The notes under the pieces: generated by a model
Seen by the model: the letters and a program-made list of their open reading frames with translations, nothing else
What the model was told of the DNA's origin: nothing
Databases searched by the model: none
From: Pseudarthrobacter sp. PS3-L1
GTDB lineage: Bacteria > Actinomycetota > Actinomycetes > Actinomycetales > Micrococcaceae
Assembly: GCF_030063285.1 (NCBI RefSeq)
Contig: NZ_JASISU010000004.1
Coordinates: 1 to 64,000, forward strand
Reading direction: 5' to 3'
Length of the DNA: 64,000 bases
In this document: positions 8,942 through 17,440 of the stretch, piece by piece
Numbering within the stretch: the first letter of the stretch is position 1
Layout of the letters: the number at the start of each line of letters is the position of its first letter
Program-made: the position numbers and the translations under genes

Positions 8942-10415
8942 CGCGGATCACAGTCTCTTTCAGTGCGGCCAGGAAGGACGCTGACCATTGGTCGACGTCG
9001 TGATCCAGAACCTGCTTGCGCATGGACCGCATCCGCCGCGTTGCCTCTTTTTTCGGGAGGTTCACGGCCGTCATGATGGCTGCTTTGAGTCCATCGATGT
9101 CATGCGGATTGATCAGGAGGGCCTGCTTGAGCTGATCGGCTGCGCCGGCGAACTCGCTGAGCACCAGTGCGCCGTCTTCCCCGGTGCGTGCCGTGACGTA
9201 TTCCTTGGCCACCAGGTTCATACCGTCCCGCAGCGCGGTGACCAGCATGACGTCCGATGCCAGGTAGAGGGCAACCATTTCCTCTACCGGGTAGCTGTGG
9301 TGGAGGTAGCGGACAGCCGTGTTGAGGAGGGTGTCGTAGGTGCCATTGATGTGGCCCACGGTGCCTTCGATTTCCTCGCGTAGGAGCCGGTACTGCTCCA
9401 CGCGCTCGCGGCTGGGGCTGGCGACCTGGATCAGGGTGGCATCACCGACGTCGAGTGTGCCGTCGGCCAGCAGTTCCTCAAATGCCTTGAGGCGATGCCT
9501 GATGCCCTTGGTGTAGTCCAAGCGGTCAACGCCGAGCAGGATGGTGGTGGGATTGCCCATGTCACGGCGGATCTGCTGGGCGCGCTCTATGACGTCTGGA
9601 CGCTTGGCCAGTTCGCTGATCTGTTCGACGTCGATGGAAATGGGGAATGCCTGGGCCCGCGCAAGGTGTGTGACGGCGCCGTCCTTGTCCTTGACGTGGA
9701 CCTGCTGGCGTTTAACGCTGGCGCCAAGGAAACGGCGCGCCGAACGCATGAAGTTTGCGGCGTCGCTGGGGCGTTGGAAGCCCACCAGGTCCGCGCCCAA
9801 AAGGCCGTCGATAATGGCGCGTCGCCACGGGAGCTGTGCAAAAATCTCTGGCGGCGGGAAGGGGATGTGGTTGAAGAAGCCGATCTTGAGGTCCGGCCGC
9901 GCCTTGCGGAGCATCCGGGGAACCAGTTGCAGCTGGTAATCCTGGACCCACACCGTTGCGCCATCGGCGGCACAGGCGATGACGGCTTCCGCGAACCGTG
10001 CATTCACCCTCCGGTAGGAATCCCACCAGGTCCTGTGGAACTCGGGCGGGGCAATGACGTCGTGGTACAGGGGCCAGAGGGTGGCGTTGGAGAATCCCTC
10101 GTAGTAGAGCTCGACGTCGTCGGTGCTGAGCTGCACCGGGACAAGGTCCATGCCGCCGTGGCTGAAGGGTTCCACCGTTTCATCCGGTGCACCGTGCCAG
10201 CCCACCCACGCACCATCGGTTTTGGTCATCATGGGTGCGAGTGCTGTCACCAGGCCGCCAGGGGACCGGCGCCAGCCAGAATCGTCATTGCCGTCGACCC
10301 CAGGGACGCAGCGGTCCACGGGTAGCCGGTTCGAGACCACCATGAAGTCGTAGGTGACCCCAGGCGCGACATCTGGTGCGGCGGAGTCGGGTATTTCGCG
10401 TACCGGTTGTTCCAC
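8931..10415 (-). CDS. otsA: Trehalose-6-phosphate synthase (GT20)
   Basis: This is a 494-aa glycosyltransferase family 20 enzyme that joins UDP-glucose (or another NDP-glucose) and glucose 6-phosphate to trehalose 6-phosphate. Visible motifs are VVSNRLPV (26-33), GWHGAP near 72, [12 protein letters not shown] with the conserved D in the middle, the N-terminal/C-terminal hinge [11 protein letters not shown] (about 296-306), and [12 protein letters not shown] (about 399-410), which contacts the nucleotide. GTG 10415 is supported by GGGGA 8 bases upstream. otsB follows in the same operon with overlapping ends. The 197-base interval to the divergent DsbA-like gene carries the promoters; I could not fix a clear -35/-10 pair. 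Confidence 0.95.
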   Translation of the reverse strand: MEQPVREIPDSAAPDVAPGVTYDFMVVSNRLPVDRCVPGVDGNDDSGWRRSPGGLVTALAPMMTKTDGAWVGWHGAPDETVEPFSHGGMDLVPVQLSTDDVELYYEGFSNATLWPLYHDVIAPPEFHRTWWDSYRRVNARFAEAVIACAADGATVWVQDYQLQLVPRMLRKARPDLKIGFFNHIPFPPPEIFAQLPWRRAIIDGLLGADLVGFQRPSDAANFMRSARRFLGASVKRQQVHVKDKDGAVTHLARAQAFPISIDVEQISELAKRPDVIERAQQIRRDMGNPTTILLGVDRLDYTKGIRHRLKAFEELLADGTLDVGDATLIQVASPSRERVEQYRLLREEIEGTVGHINGTYDTLLNTAVRYLHHSYPVEEMVALYLASDVMLVTALRDGMNLVAKEYVTARTGEDGALVLSEFAGAADQLKQALLINPHDIDGLKAAIMTAVNLPKKEATRRMRSMRKQVLDHDVDQWSASFLAALKETVIRDDS

Positions 10416-10612
10416 TTTTACGTCCCCTAAGGTTGCTTATAACTCTGTGCCAACCCTACCGGGCGGAATCATCCTGGGCCCCCGTCCGTTGAACCACGAG
10501 AATCTTTTGATGGCTCCGATACTTGAAAGAGCAACTTCCAAGCTTTCTCCCCTAAAATGTGGAGGAGACGCCACAGAGTGGTCAGCCCGACGTCGAACGA
10601 CATTAGGAATAG

Positions 10613-11500
10613 ATGAGCCCCGCAAACGAAATCCGACAGTCCAAAGCTGAGCGAACAGCCGAGGCCCGCGAGAAGGCCCGCGCCATCCGTGAAGCGCAGG
10701 TCAAAAAGGACAAGCGCAACAAGCTGCTTATTGGCTGGGGCATCGTCGCGGCCGTCGTGGCGATCTTCATCATTGTGGCGCTTGTTGTCTCAAGCAACAT
10801 CCGCAACAACGCACCGGTAGGGGATCAGGGACCAAGCCCGGCGAACGCCAACACCAATGGAGGTGTGACGCTGCTAGCCAACACCGACGTCGTGCCCGTG
10901 GAGCCTTCCACTGTTGACGCTTCCACCGTGGGCGCCCGTCCGGACACGGCGCCATCGCCGATCGTGGCACCCGGTGCGGAAGCTGTGGCTGGTGAGCCCG
11001 TCAAGGTCATCCTGTACATCGATTTCATCTGCCCTGTCTGCAAGCAGTTCGAGTCCACCTATGACGAGAACCTGACCAACTTGCGCAACGAAGGCAAAAT
11101 CACCGTTGAGTACAGGCCGCTGGGCTTCCTTGATTCCCGCTCAAGCACGAACTACTCCTCACGGGCAGCCAATGCAGCGGCCGCTGTCGCCGGCGAGGCC
11201 CCTGAGAAGTACAAGGAATTTGTTGACAAGCTCTTCGCCGAGCAGCCCGCCGAGGGCAGCGCAGGCCTCTCTGACGATGAACTGAAGAAGATGGCCAGCG
11301 ACATGGGCGTGAACATCGATTCAGCTGTCGACGACAAGACGTACCGTCCCTACGTGAAGTTCTCCACCGCACTCGCTGCCAACATCGGTGTCAGCGGAAC
11401 GCCCACCGTCTTCGTTGACGGCGAGCAGTGGGGTCAGGGCGAAAGCGCCCAGACCCAGTTCCAGGACTTCCTGCAGGCCAAGATCGACGCCAAGGGCTAA
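10613..11500 (+). CDS. Membrane-anchored DsbA-like thiol-disulfide oxidoreductase
   Basis: This is a 295-aa protein with a basic cytoplasmic N-terminus (1-36, helical, Lys/Arg/Glu-rich) and one transmembrane helix at about 38-60. A Thr/Pro/Ala-rich linker (65-125) leads to an extracytoplasmic thioredoxin fold of DsbA type. The active site is CPVC (C140, C143) in IDFICPVCKQFE. The cis-proline loop GTPTVFVDG is near 268, and a helical insertion lies between, as in DsbA/mycobacterial DsbE-like proteins. It probably forms or shuffles disulfides in exported proteins. ATG 10613 is followed by a monocistronic unit ending in a strong terminator at 11515-11550. Its redox partner is not encoded nearby. 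Confidence 0.88.
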   Translation: MSPANEIRQSKAERTAEAREKARAIREAQVKKDKRNKLLIGWGIVAAVVAIFIIVALVVSSNIRNNAPVGDQGPSPANANTNGGVTLLANTDVVPVEPSTVDASTVGARPDTAPSPIVAPGAEAVAGEPVKVILYIDFICPVCKQFESTYDENLTNLRNEGKITVEYRPLGFLDSRSSTNYSSRAANAAAAVAGEAPEKYKEFVDKLFAEQPAEGSAGLSDDELKKMASDMGVNIDSAVDDKTYRPYVKFSTALAANIGVSGTPTVFVDGEQWGQGESAQTQFQDFLQAKIDAKG

Positions 11501-11514
11501 GTCCCCAAGTTTTG

Positions 11515-11550
11515 GGCCCACCCGGACGCAGGTCCGGGTGGGCCTTTTTT
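11515..11550 (+). terminator. Rho-independent terminator of the DsbA-like gene
   Basis: A perfect 13-bp stem (11515-11527 with 11532-11544) with a 4-nt loop is followed directly by six T residues, 15 bases after the stop codon. It is a textbook intrinsic terminator. Confidence 0.93.
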
Positions 11551-11640
11551 GTGCCCTTTTTACGTTTCCGGTGTGCCTGGGCTAATCTTGTCTAGCGTCA
11601 TTGCGCCGTCCCGTGTTGTTTTAGTTGTTCTGCGGGACAG

Positions 11641-11717
11641 GCCTCCTTAGCTCAGTTGGCCAGAGCACCGCTCTTGTAAAGCGGGGGTCGTCGGTTCGAA
11701 TCCGACAGGGGGCCCCA
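11641..11717 (+). tRNA. tRNA-Thr (anticodon TGT)
   Basis: The cloverleaf is complete. The acceptor stem GCCTCCT pairs with AGGGGGC (one T-G wobble). The D arm is AGCTCAGTTGGCCAGAGC. The anticodon arm is CCGCT-CTTGTAA-AGCGG, giving anticodon TGT. The T arm is GTCGG-TTCGAAT-CCGAC, and a CCA end appears encoded at 11715-11717. The TGT anticodon reads ACA (and ACG by wobble) threonine codons. A terminator follows at 11720. Confidence 0.95.
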
Positions 11718-11719
11718 CG

Positions 11720-11764
11720 AACCCCTCCACTCCGGTAATTTCGCCCGGGGCGGAGGGGTTTTTT
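11720..11764 (+). terminator. Terminator after tRNA-Thr
   Basis: AACCCCTCC (11720-11728) pairs with GGAGGGGTT (11752-11760). An inner CCGG/CCGG helix is possible, and the 3' arm runs into TTTT. It sits 2 bases after the tRNA CCA end. Confidence 0.88.
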
Positions 11765-11816
11765 ATGCCGAAACCCACAAAACCACTGACCGTTGGCGAC
11801 CCGTGTCACAGTTCAA

Positions 11817-12002
11817 TTAGGGGCGCGTTGCCTTCCGTTTCTTTCGCGAGAACGTCAGGATCGATCCGAGAACTATCAAAACCCCGCCGAGTGTGCCCAG
11901 TAAACCACTCAGTAGGTTCTCTTGAAGGTAGGCGAGAGAACTGACAGTGAGAGCAACGCCAATCAGCGCCAGCAGCACCTGGAAAATACCTCTTCCGCTC
12001 AT
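11817..12002 (-). CDS. Small two-helix membrane protein
   Basis: This is a 61-aa protein with two hydrophobic helices (about 7-24 and 31-49), a short Gly-rich turn (SGLLGTLGG) and a basic C-terminus (SRKKRKATRP). A strong Shine-Dalgarno (AAGGAG, 6 bases before the ATG) supports it as a real gene despite its size. The charge pattern predicts a hairpin with the C-terminus in the cytoplasm. I do not recognise the family. It stands alone, convergent with the tRNA-Thr unit, and its 5' leader contains the CCTAGG inverted repeat at 12018-12052. Confidence 0.75.
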   Translation of the reverse strand: MSGRGIFQVLLALIGVALTVSSLAYLQENLLSGLLGTLGGVLIVLGSILTFSRKKRKATRP

Positions 12003-12372
12003 TGTTTCTCCTTAGGACCTAGGGCGTACCCCTGGATCCGCGGGGGCCTAGGGGGACCGAATGTGGAACCAGCAGTGAAGACTTTTTAGCTGCCTGTGGG
12101 CTAGCTACCTGACAGGCTACTGCCTGCTCAAGGTCATCGAGCGCGCAGGACACGTGCAGAACAGGCGCAGACCAGGCGGAGCGAGAGCAGCGCGTGGCTG
12201 GTCGAGTTGTTCTGGACCGGTAGTGACTGAACGTCCCTCAGCGAAAGGGCCCCGATCTTTGTCTTGCCCCGCATGACCCACTTTTCCGCGGTCGAGGCGA
12301 GGCGAGGCCAGGCTAGGCGAGGCATTGAACCGGTGCCGGAATTCCTGCAGGCCAGCACTGGTTCTAGAAGGT
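12003..12372. other. 370-base intergenic region without a supported gene
   Basis: No open frame here has convincing coding character; those present on the minus strand run antisense into the oxidoreductase gene. Near the left end CCTAGG (12018-12023) and CCTAGG (12047-12052), with CCCC/GGGG inside, can form a hairpin in the leader of the small membrane protein gene. At the right end there is a pentamer tandem repeat (see 12294-12323). The rest shows nothing I can name. Confidence 0.5.
12294..12323. repeat. Six tandem copies of a GAGGC-type pentamer
   Basis: Six head-to-tail pentamers read GAGGC, GAGGC, GAGGC, CAGGC, TAGGC, GAGGC. They end 49 bases before the chosen ATG of the oxidoreductase gene and 1 base before an in-frame TTG (12325). 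Being non-triplet, changes in copy number would alter promoter or leader spacing. Confidence 0.85.
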
Positions 12373-13368
12373 ATGCCTTCGAGTTCTCCCCGCATTTCCA
12401 TCCTGGACCGAGCCAATACCCGCGCCGGTTCCTCTGACGCCGAAGCCCTTGCCGCCGTCGTCGTCCGGGGACAGCAGGCAGAACAGTTGGGGTACCACCG
12501 GTTCTGGGTGGCGGAGCACCACGGGGTGCCCGGAATTGCGGGCTCGGCACCCGCGATCCTGATGGCCGCGCTGGCAGGGCGTACCGCCACTATTCGGGTG
12601 GGCTCCGGCGGGATCATGCTGCCCAACCACCAACCCCTTGTAGTGGCCGAACAGGCCGCGACCCTGGCCGCGCTCTTTCCCGGCCGGGTGGACCTTGGCC
12701 TGGGCCGGTCGCTGGGATTCACTCCGGCGGTCCGCAACGCCCTGGGCGCAGGTGCCGAGGAAGCCGCCGAGTTCGCTGCAGACATTAACCAGGTTTTGGG
12801 CTACCTGGCTGGCACTGCAAACATTACGTCCCGGCCCGCGCTGACCACCGACCTTCCGGTATTCATCCTGGCCACCAGCACGGGTATTGACGTCGCAGCG
12901 AAGGCTGGACTGGGCGTTGTCCTGGGTGGACCGGCCCTGACCACAACCGATGCAGAAGGAAGAATCCCCGCACTGGAGCGCTACCGCAAGAACTTCCAAC
13001 CTTCGCAGTTTTTGGCCGCTCCAACCGTGATGGTGTCCATTAACGTGGGTGTTGCCGACACTGCAGGCGCGGCGCGGAAACTGGTGCTGCCGGAGGCCGT
13101 CGCCTTGGCCAGATCCCGCTCCACCGGCTCTTTTGCCCCCTTGGCGCCGGTGGATGAGACAGACCTGCAGGCCTTCACCGCGAGTGAACGCCAGCGAATC
13201 GAGACAAACCTTGCCGCCACCGTCCATGGCACCCCAGGGCAGGTCAAGTCCCGGATCGAGGATCTCCTGAAGCTCACTGGCGCAGCGGAGCTGCTGGTCA
13301 CCGGGGGAATGTTCGACGTCGGCGCCCAGGACAGATCCGACGTGCTCCTTGCAGGGTTGTGGAGGTAG
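12373..13368 (+). CDS. LLM-class (luciferase-like) flavin-dependent oxidoreductase
   Basis: This is a 331-aa protein of the bacterial luciferase-like monooxygenase superfamily, close to the MsnO8-type subgroup. The N-terminus (RISILDRANTRAG) and the blocks YHRFWVAEHHGVPGIAGSAP (about 43-62), RIRVGSGGIMLPNHQPL-like and GRVDLGLGRS are typical of the family; the last sits in the flavin-binding barrel. It likely uses reduced FMN (or F420) on an unknown small substrate. ATG 12373 is chosen because family similarity begins just after it. However, AGAAGG ends only 1 base before it, so a leaderless or alternative start (TTG 12325) cannot be excluded. It is monocistronic. Confidence 0.85.
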   Translation: MPSSSPRISILDRANTRAGSSDAEALAAVVVRGQQAEQLGYHRFWVAEHHGVPGIAGSAPAILMAALAGRTATIRVGSGGIMLPNHQPLVVAEQAATLAALFPGRVDLGLGRSLGFTPAVRNALGAGAEEAAEFAADINQVLGYLAGTANITSRPALTTDLPVFILATSTGIDVAAKAGLGVVLGGPALTTTDAEGRIPALERYRKNFQPSQFLAAPTVMVSINVGVADTAGAARKLVLPEAVALARSRSTGSFAPLAPVDETDLQAFTASERQRIETNLAATVHGTPGQVKSRIEDLLKLTGAAELLVTGGMFDVGAQDRSDVLLAGLWR

Positions 13369-13378
13369 CAGTACGGCT

Positions 13379-13448
13379 GTTTTCGAGGCGGCAATGACCC
13401 CGCGCAGCCGGATTGCCTGTGGCACACAGTAGTGTGCGCGTCGAAAAC
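13379..13448. other. Nested inverted repeats between the oxidoreductase and lacI-type genes
   Basis: GTTTTCGA (13379-13386) is inverted at 13441-13448. Inside lies GCACAC-N4-GTGTGC (13422-13437). The outer pair begins 10 bases after the oxidoreductase stop and may be a terminator. The inner pair lies 108 bases before the regulator start and could be an operator. No T-run is present. Confidence 0.4.
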
Positions 13449-13544
13449 GGGGTCTAGGCTGGGAACTGGCTTTCCGCTGGTGTGCAGTGCGACGGCCACG
13501 TCCACACGTTGGAAAACAACAAAGACCAGGCGAGGGGATTGCAC

Positions 13545-14645
13545 GTGGTCAAGGCACCAACCGTTTACGACGTCGCTGCTGACGCCGGCGTTTCGATAGC
13601 AACTGTTTCGCGGGTACTGCGCCGGCCCGCGGAGGTCCGTGAAGCGACGCGGGAACGTGTCATGGCATCGGTCCGGGATCTCGGATATGTCCCCAGCGGC
13701 TCCGCCCGAAGCCTCGCCGCCAGGCGCACTGGCGCGCTAGGACTTTACTTCCCAGGCTTCGACGCCATGGACGACCTCGTTGAACTCAGTGACTTTGCCG
13801 CCGACGGCGCACCAGGCTATTCGCTGGTGAACGACGTGGGCGCGACCCCCGATTCCCACCAACTCAACCTCTACTTCGACGAGGTGCTCCGCGGGGCCGA
13901 ACTGGAAGCCTGGCGCCGTGGGTTTGCCCTGACGGTGGCCGTGGGCCGCGGGGATCTCGCTGCTGATGCGGCCCGGGACATGGCTGGCCGCGTCGATGGC
14001 CTTCTGGTGCTCGCCCAGACTGTTCCGGACGCCGCACTCGAACAGCTTGCCCGGCGAATTCCCATTGTGGTGCTCGCCAGCAGATCCCACGGTGGACCTT
14101 TCGACAACGTCTCTGTCAGCAACGATGAGGGCATGCACGCCTTGGCCGCACATGTGATTGATGACCTGGAAATCCGGGACATTGCCTATGTTGGGGGCCC
14201 GGAAGATTCCCCCGATGACACCGACCGTTGGGCGGGTTTTGTTGCTGCCCTCCGCGAGCGGGAGATGGATCCTGCTGCGGCGAGGCGACACCGCGGGACG
14301 TTCACCCGAGAGTCGGGACGCCGTGCCGGCGTCGAACTCCTTGCCTCGCCGCGGATGCCGCGGGCCGTTATGTGCGCCAATGACCAGATGGGTCTTGGCG
14401 TCCTGGATGCACTCAAGGAAGCCGGAGTGCGGGTTCCGCAGGACGTTGTGGTCACGGGCTTTGACGGCATTGAAGCTGCCAATCTGTCCTCCCCACGCCT
14501 TACCACCGTCTACCAGCCGATGGAGCTGGTGGGCCGTGTTGCCATCCAGCTCATGCAGCGGCGGCTCGATAATCCAGAATCTGGACCAGAAAGCATCAGG
14601 CTCCCTGTCCGGGTCCTCCTGCGCGAGAGTTCAGAGCGTCAGTAG
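13545..14645 (+). CDS. LacI-family regulator of the beta-glucoside operon
   Basis: This is a 366-aa LacI/GalR regulator. The HTH is at residues 4-30 (PTVYDVAADAGVSIATVSRV), then the hinge and the sugar-sensing domain (GALGLYFPGF, RAVMCANDQMGLGVLDAL, VVVTGFDGIEAANLSSPRLTT). GTG 13545 is chosen because GAGGGG lies 7 bases upstream and the HTH begins immediately after. It precedes, on the same strand, the importer and GH1 genes beginning at 14789, with a perfect palindromic operator (14685-14698) in between. It therefore most likely represses that operon and is induced by its sugar, probably a beta-glucoside such as cellobiose; the inducer is inference. Confidence 0.9.
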   Translation: MVKAPTVYDVAADAGVSIATVSRVLRRPAEVREATRERVMASVRDLGYVPSGSARSLAARRTGALGLYFPGFDAMDDLVELSDFAADGAPGYSLVNDVGATPDSHQLNLYFDEVLRGAELEAWRRGFALTVAVGRGDLAADAARDMAGRVDGLLVLAQTVPDAALEQLARRIPIVVLASRSHGGPFDNVSVSNDEGMHALAAHVIDDLEIRDIAYVGGPEDSPDDTDRWAGFVAALREREMDPAAARRHRGTFTRESGRRAGVELLASPRMPRAVMCANDQMGLGVLDALKEAGVRVPQDVVVTGFDGIEAANLSSPRLTTVYQPMELVGRVAIQLMQRRLDNPESGPESIRLPVRVLLRESSERQ

Positions 14646-14684
14646 CCACCGAGAAAGCTGAATCCAGGTCTTGCGGGACGTGAA

Positions 14685-14698
14685 TGTATGCGCATACA
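14685..14698. promoter_or_regulatory. LacI-type operator of the beta-glucoside operon
   Basis: TGTATGCGCATACA is a perfect 14-bp palindrome with the central CG common to LacI-family operators. It lies 40 bases after the regulator gene and 91 bases before the binding-protein start, in the only sizeable gap of the cluster. Confidence 0.82.
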
Positions 14699-14788
14699 CT
14701 CGGTATCAACAAGTGGATGCAGCTGGCATCCGAAACAATGCAGCCCATACGGACTGCCTCGTGACAGAGAAGACATGAGGAAACAAGA

Positions 14789-16456
14789 GTGTCAATGAAG
14801 AACTCGAAAATGCGAACCAGACGATTGTCGGTGATCGCCGGAATCTCTGCTGTATTCATGCTTGTCTGTGGGTGCAGCATCCAGATCAAGAGCGAGCCGG
14901 ACCCATCCATCCCGGACGATACGATGCTCCTCGCGGCGGATAAAGGTTCGCCCATGTTCGAGAAGATCTTCAATCCGTACCTTTTCAACAAGCGCGTCGC
15001 AGCCAGCTACGTCTACGAGCCCCTAACGGCCGTGAATGTCCTCGACGGTACGCAGACTCCTTGGCTTGCCGAGGAGGTGACTCTCCCGGATGCCCGGACC
15101 ATCGACTACTCCATCCGCCAAGGAGTCACATGGTCTGACGGGGAGGCCTTTACGCCAGCAGACGTGGTGTTCACCTTGAACTTGATCAAGGAGTACCCCA
15201 CCTTGGACATCAAGGGCGCCTGGCAGCACATCGACAGTGTTGAGGCCACCGAGGACCACGTCATCGTGCACCTCAAAGAAGAGGATGCGCCGGCTGCTGA
15301 CGTGATCTCACAGACCCTCATTGTTCCCGAACACATCTGGAAAGACGTGGAAACCCCGGATACCTTTCGCGATGAGGATCCCGTGGGCACCGGCCCGTTC
15401 ACACTGGGCAATTTCTCCTCACAGCAGTACACCATGAACAAGAACCAGGATTACTGGCAGGCCGACAAAGTGGAAATCCAGCACCTGGTGTTGCCGGCGG
15501 CCACGAGCGAGCTGGATATTGTCACAAAGGGTTTTGACTGGGCCTACGCCTTCATGAGCAACGTGGACGGAACCTGGGGCGCAGCCAATCCAGACAATAA
15601 GAACTGGTTCCCGCCGGGCGGCGTGATCAGCCTGGTGCCTAACCTGGACAAGGCTCCGTGGAACAGCGTGGACCTGCGCCAGGGCCTGGCACTGGCACTG
15701 GACAAAGACAAGATCGCCGCTGCCGCCACCGAGGAATACATGACCAAGGCAGGCCAGACCGGTCTCATGCTGCCCAACCAGGACGCTGAACTCAATCCAG
15801 ACATTCCGGATCAAGGCGTAGTGGGCCAGGACAAGAATGCTGCCCTTGCGGCCTTCGCCAAGGCCGGTTACACGCTCAAGGACGGCACCATGGTGGATGC
15901 AAAGGGCGCACCGTTTACCTTCTCCGTCACAACAGCCAATGGCTATGCCGACTGGCTGCGTGCCGTCCAGGAAGTACGTAAGCAGCTCAGCGAGTTCGGC
16001 ATCAACATCACCGTCCAACAGCCCCAGCCCGCCGGCTATCAGCAGGCCATCCAGAACGGTGACTACGAGGTTGCCATGGGTGGCATGGGTGGCGGCAATG
16101 TTTTCCAGGCCTACAACAGCCTGCTCTCCAGTGAGTTCTATGCCCCCAACGGCGAGCTCGCACCGAGCAACTTCGAGCGGTACCGCAACCCGGACACCGA
16201 TGCCCTTCTTGCCGAGTACAAAAAGACTGTTGATCCGGCCAGGCAAGTGGAGATCAGCCGCATGCTACAGAAAGTTGTGTACCAGCAGCTTCCCGTGATT
16301 GGCCTCTACTACGGCGGACTCTGGGGTCTCTACAACACCTCCAAGTTCACCGGCTGGCCCACCGCCGAAAACCCCTATGCACCGCCGCAGACCTACGATT
16401 CGAGTCCGCTGCTGGTCTTCACCAAGCTCAAACTGGCCGATAAGGACGGTGAATAG
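14789..16456 (+). CDS. ABC transporter substrate-binding lipoprotein, family 5
   Basis: This is a 555-aa extracytoplasmic solute receptor of the SBP_bac_5 (oligopeptide/nickel, PepT) class. The N-terminus is a lipoprotein signal: basic MKNSKMRTRR, a hydrophobic stretch, then VCGC with C29 as likely lipidated cysteine. Family blocks include YEPLTAVN, WLAEEVTLPDARTIDYSIR (the family's central signature region), GVTWSDGEAFTPADVVFTL and GTGPFTL. Despite the peptide-importer fold, the neighbours (LacI regulator, GH1 glycosidase) point to an oligosaccharide ligand, as known for cellobiose/beta-glucoside importers of this class. GTG 14789 has GAGGA about 7 bases upstream; ATG 14795 is the alternative. 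Confidence 0.9.
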   Translation: MSMKNSKMRTRRLSVIAGISAVFMLVCGCSIQIKSEPDPSIPDDTMLLAADKGSPMFEKIFNPYLFNKRVAASYVYEPLTAVNVLDGTQTPWLAEEVTLPDARTIDYSIRQGVTWSDGEAFTPADVVFTLNLIKEYPTLDIKGAWQHIDSVEATEDHVIVHLKEEDAPAADVISQTLIVPEHIWKDVETPDTFRDEDPVGTGPFTLGNFSSQQYTMNKNQDYWQADKVEIQHLVLPAATSELDIVTKGFDWAYAFMSNVDGTWGAANPDNKNWFPPGGVISLVPNLDKAPWNSVDLRQGLALALDKDKIAAAATEEYMTKAGQTGLMLPNQDAELNPDIPDQGVVGQDKNAALAAFAKAGYTLKDGTMVDAKGAPFTFSVTTANGYADWLRAVQEVRKQLSEFGINITVQQPQPAGYQQAIQNGDYEVAMGGMGGGNVFQAYNSLLSSEFYAPNGELAPSNFERYRNPDTDALLAEYKKTVDPARQVEISRMLQKVVYQQLPVIGLYYGGLWGLYNTSKFTGWPTAENPYAPPQTYDSSPLLVFTKLKLADKDGE

Positions 16457-16462
16457 ACAGCT

Positions 16463-17440
16463 ATGTTCGTCCTTCGAAAAATTGGCCTCTTCCTGCTCAC
16501 GCTCTGGGCGGCCATCACGCTCAACTTCCTCCTGCCGCGGCTGATGCCCGGTTCGCCCACAGATGCCGCGATTGCCAAGCTGGCCCAGAACGGGCCCGTC
16601 ACCGATGCCACCCGGGCAGCCATTGAAGCCCAGCTCGGTGTGCCCAACGGCAACATCCTGGAGCAGTACTTTAGCTACCTGCACCAGGTCCTTACCCTGA
16701 ACTTTGGCGTCTCCTATACTTTCTACCCGCAGTCCGTCTCCGAGATGATCGGGCAAGCTTTCCCCTACACAGTGATCCTTGTGGGGCTGGTGACTGTTAT
16801 TGCCTTTGTTGTCGGAACACTGATCGGCGTGCTGACGGCATGGAAGCGCAACACCTGGCTTGATGCGCTGCCTACCCTGACCGGCAGCTTCGCAAGCACC
16901 TTCCCCTACTTCTGGACAGCGCTGCTGCTGCTGTTTTTCATGGGGTACGTCCTGCACCTCTTCCCAACCTCCGGCGCCTTCGGACCAACAGCCAGCCCAG
17001 CCCTGACGTGGGATTTCTTCACGAACGTGCTGTATCACGCAGCCCTTCCCTCGCTCACAATCCTCATCACGTCACTCGGCGGCTGGATCATCGGCATGCG
17101 CAACGCGATGATCAACACGCTAGGTGATGACTACGTGACATTTGCCGAGGCCAACGGGCTGAGGGGCCGCACGGTGGCCATCCGCTACGCAGCCAGGAAC
17201 GCGATCCTTCCCAACCTCACGGGATTCGGCCTTGCCCTGGGCGGTGTGGTGGGCGGCTCCGTTCTCGTGGAGCAGGTATTTGGCTACCCAGGTATCGGTT
17301 TCCTTCTCTTCAACGCCGTGATTGGCCAGGATTACCCGCTGATGCAGGCGCTGTTCCTCCTGATCACCGTGAGCGTGCTGATCGCAAACTTCCTCGTTGA
17401 CATCATGTACGGGGTACTCGACCCAAGGACACGACGATGA
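16463..17440 (+). CDS. ABC transporter permease (DppB/OppB type)
   Basis: This is a 325-aa inner-membrane permease. It has the N-terminal helix and PRLMPGSP motif characteristic of DppB proteins, about six transmembrane helices, a long extracytoplasmic stretch after helix 1, and the EAA loop (DYVTFAEANGLRGRTVAIRY) that docks the ATPase. It starts 6 bases after the binding protein stop and overlaps the next permease by 4 bases. It forms the channel together with the DppC-type permease. Confidence 0.93.
   Translation: MFVLRKIGLFLLTLWAAITLNFLLPRLMPGSPTDAAIAKLAQNGPVTDATRAAIEAQLGVPNGNILEQYFSYLHQVLTLNFGVSYTFYPQSVSEMIGQAFPYTVILVGLVTVIAFVVGTLIGVLTAWKRNTWLDALPTLTGSFASTFPYFWTALLLLFFMGYVLHLFPTSGAFGPTASPALTWDFFTNVLYHAALPSLTILITSLGGWIIGMRNAMINTLGDDYVTFAEANGLRGRTVAIRYAARNAILPNLTGFGLALGGVVGGSVLVEQVFGYPGIGFLLFNAVIGQDYPLMQALFLLITVSVLIANFLVDIMYGVLDPRTRR

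Noticed and set aside
11621..11809. A 62-aa frame on the minus strand across the tRNA-Thr gene (containing CRIRTDDPRFTRAVLWPTEL)
   Set aside because: It is the antisense translation of the tRNA and its terminator. This is a well-known false protein repeatedly predicted over tRNA genes.
12117..13425. Long minus-strand frames over the luciferase-like oxidoreductase and its upstream gap
   Set aside because: They are antisense to a well-supported gene and show biased Ala/Arg/Pro composition without motifs.
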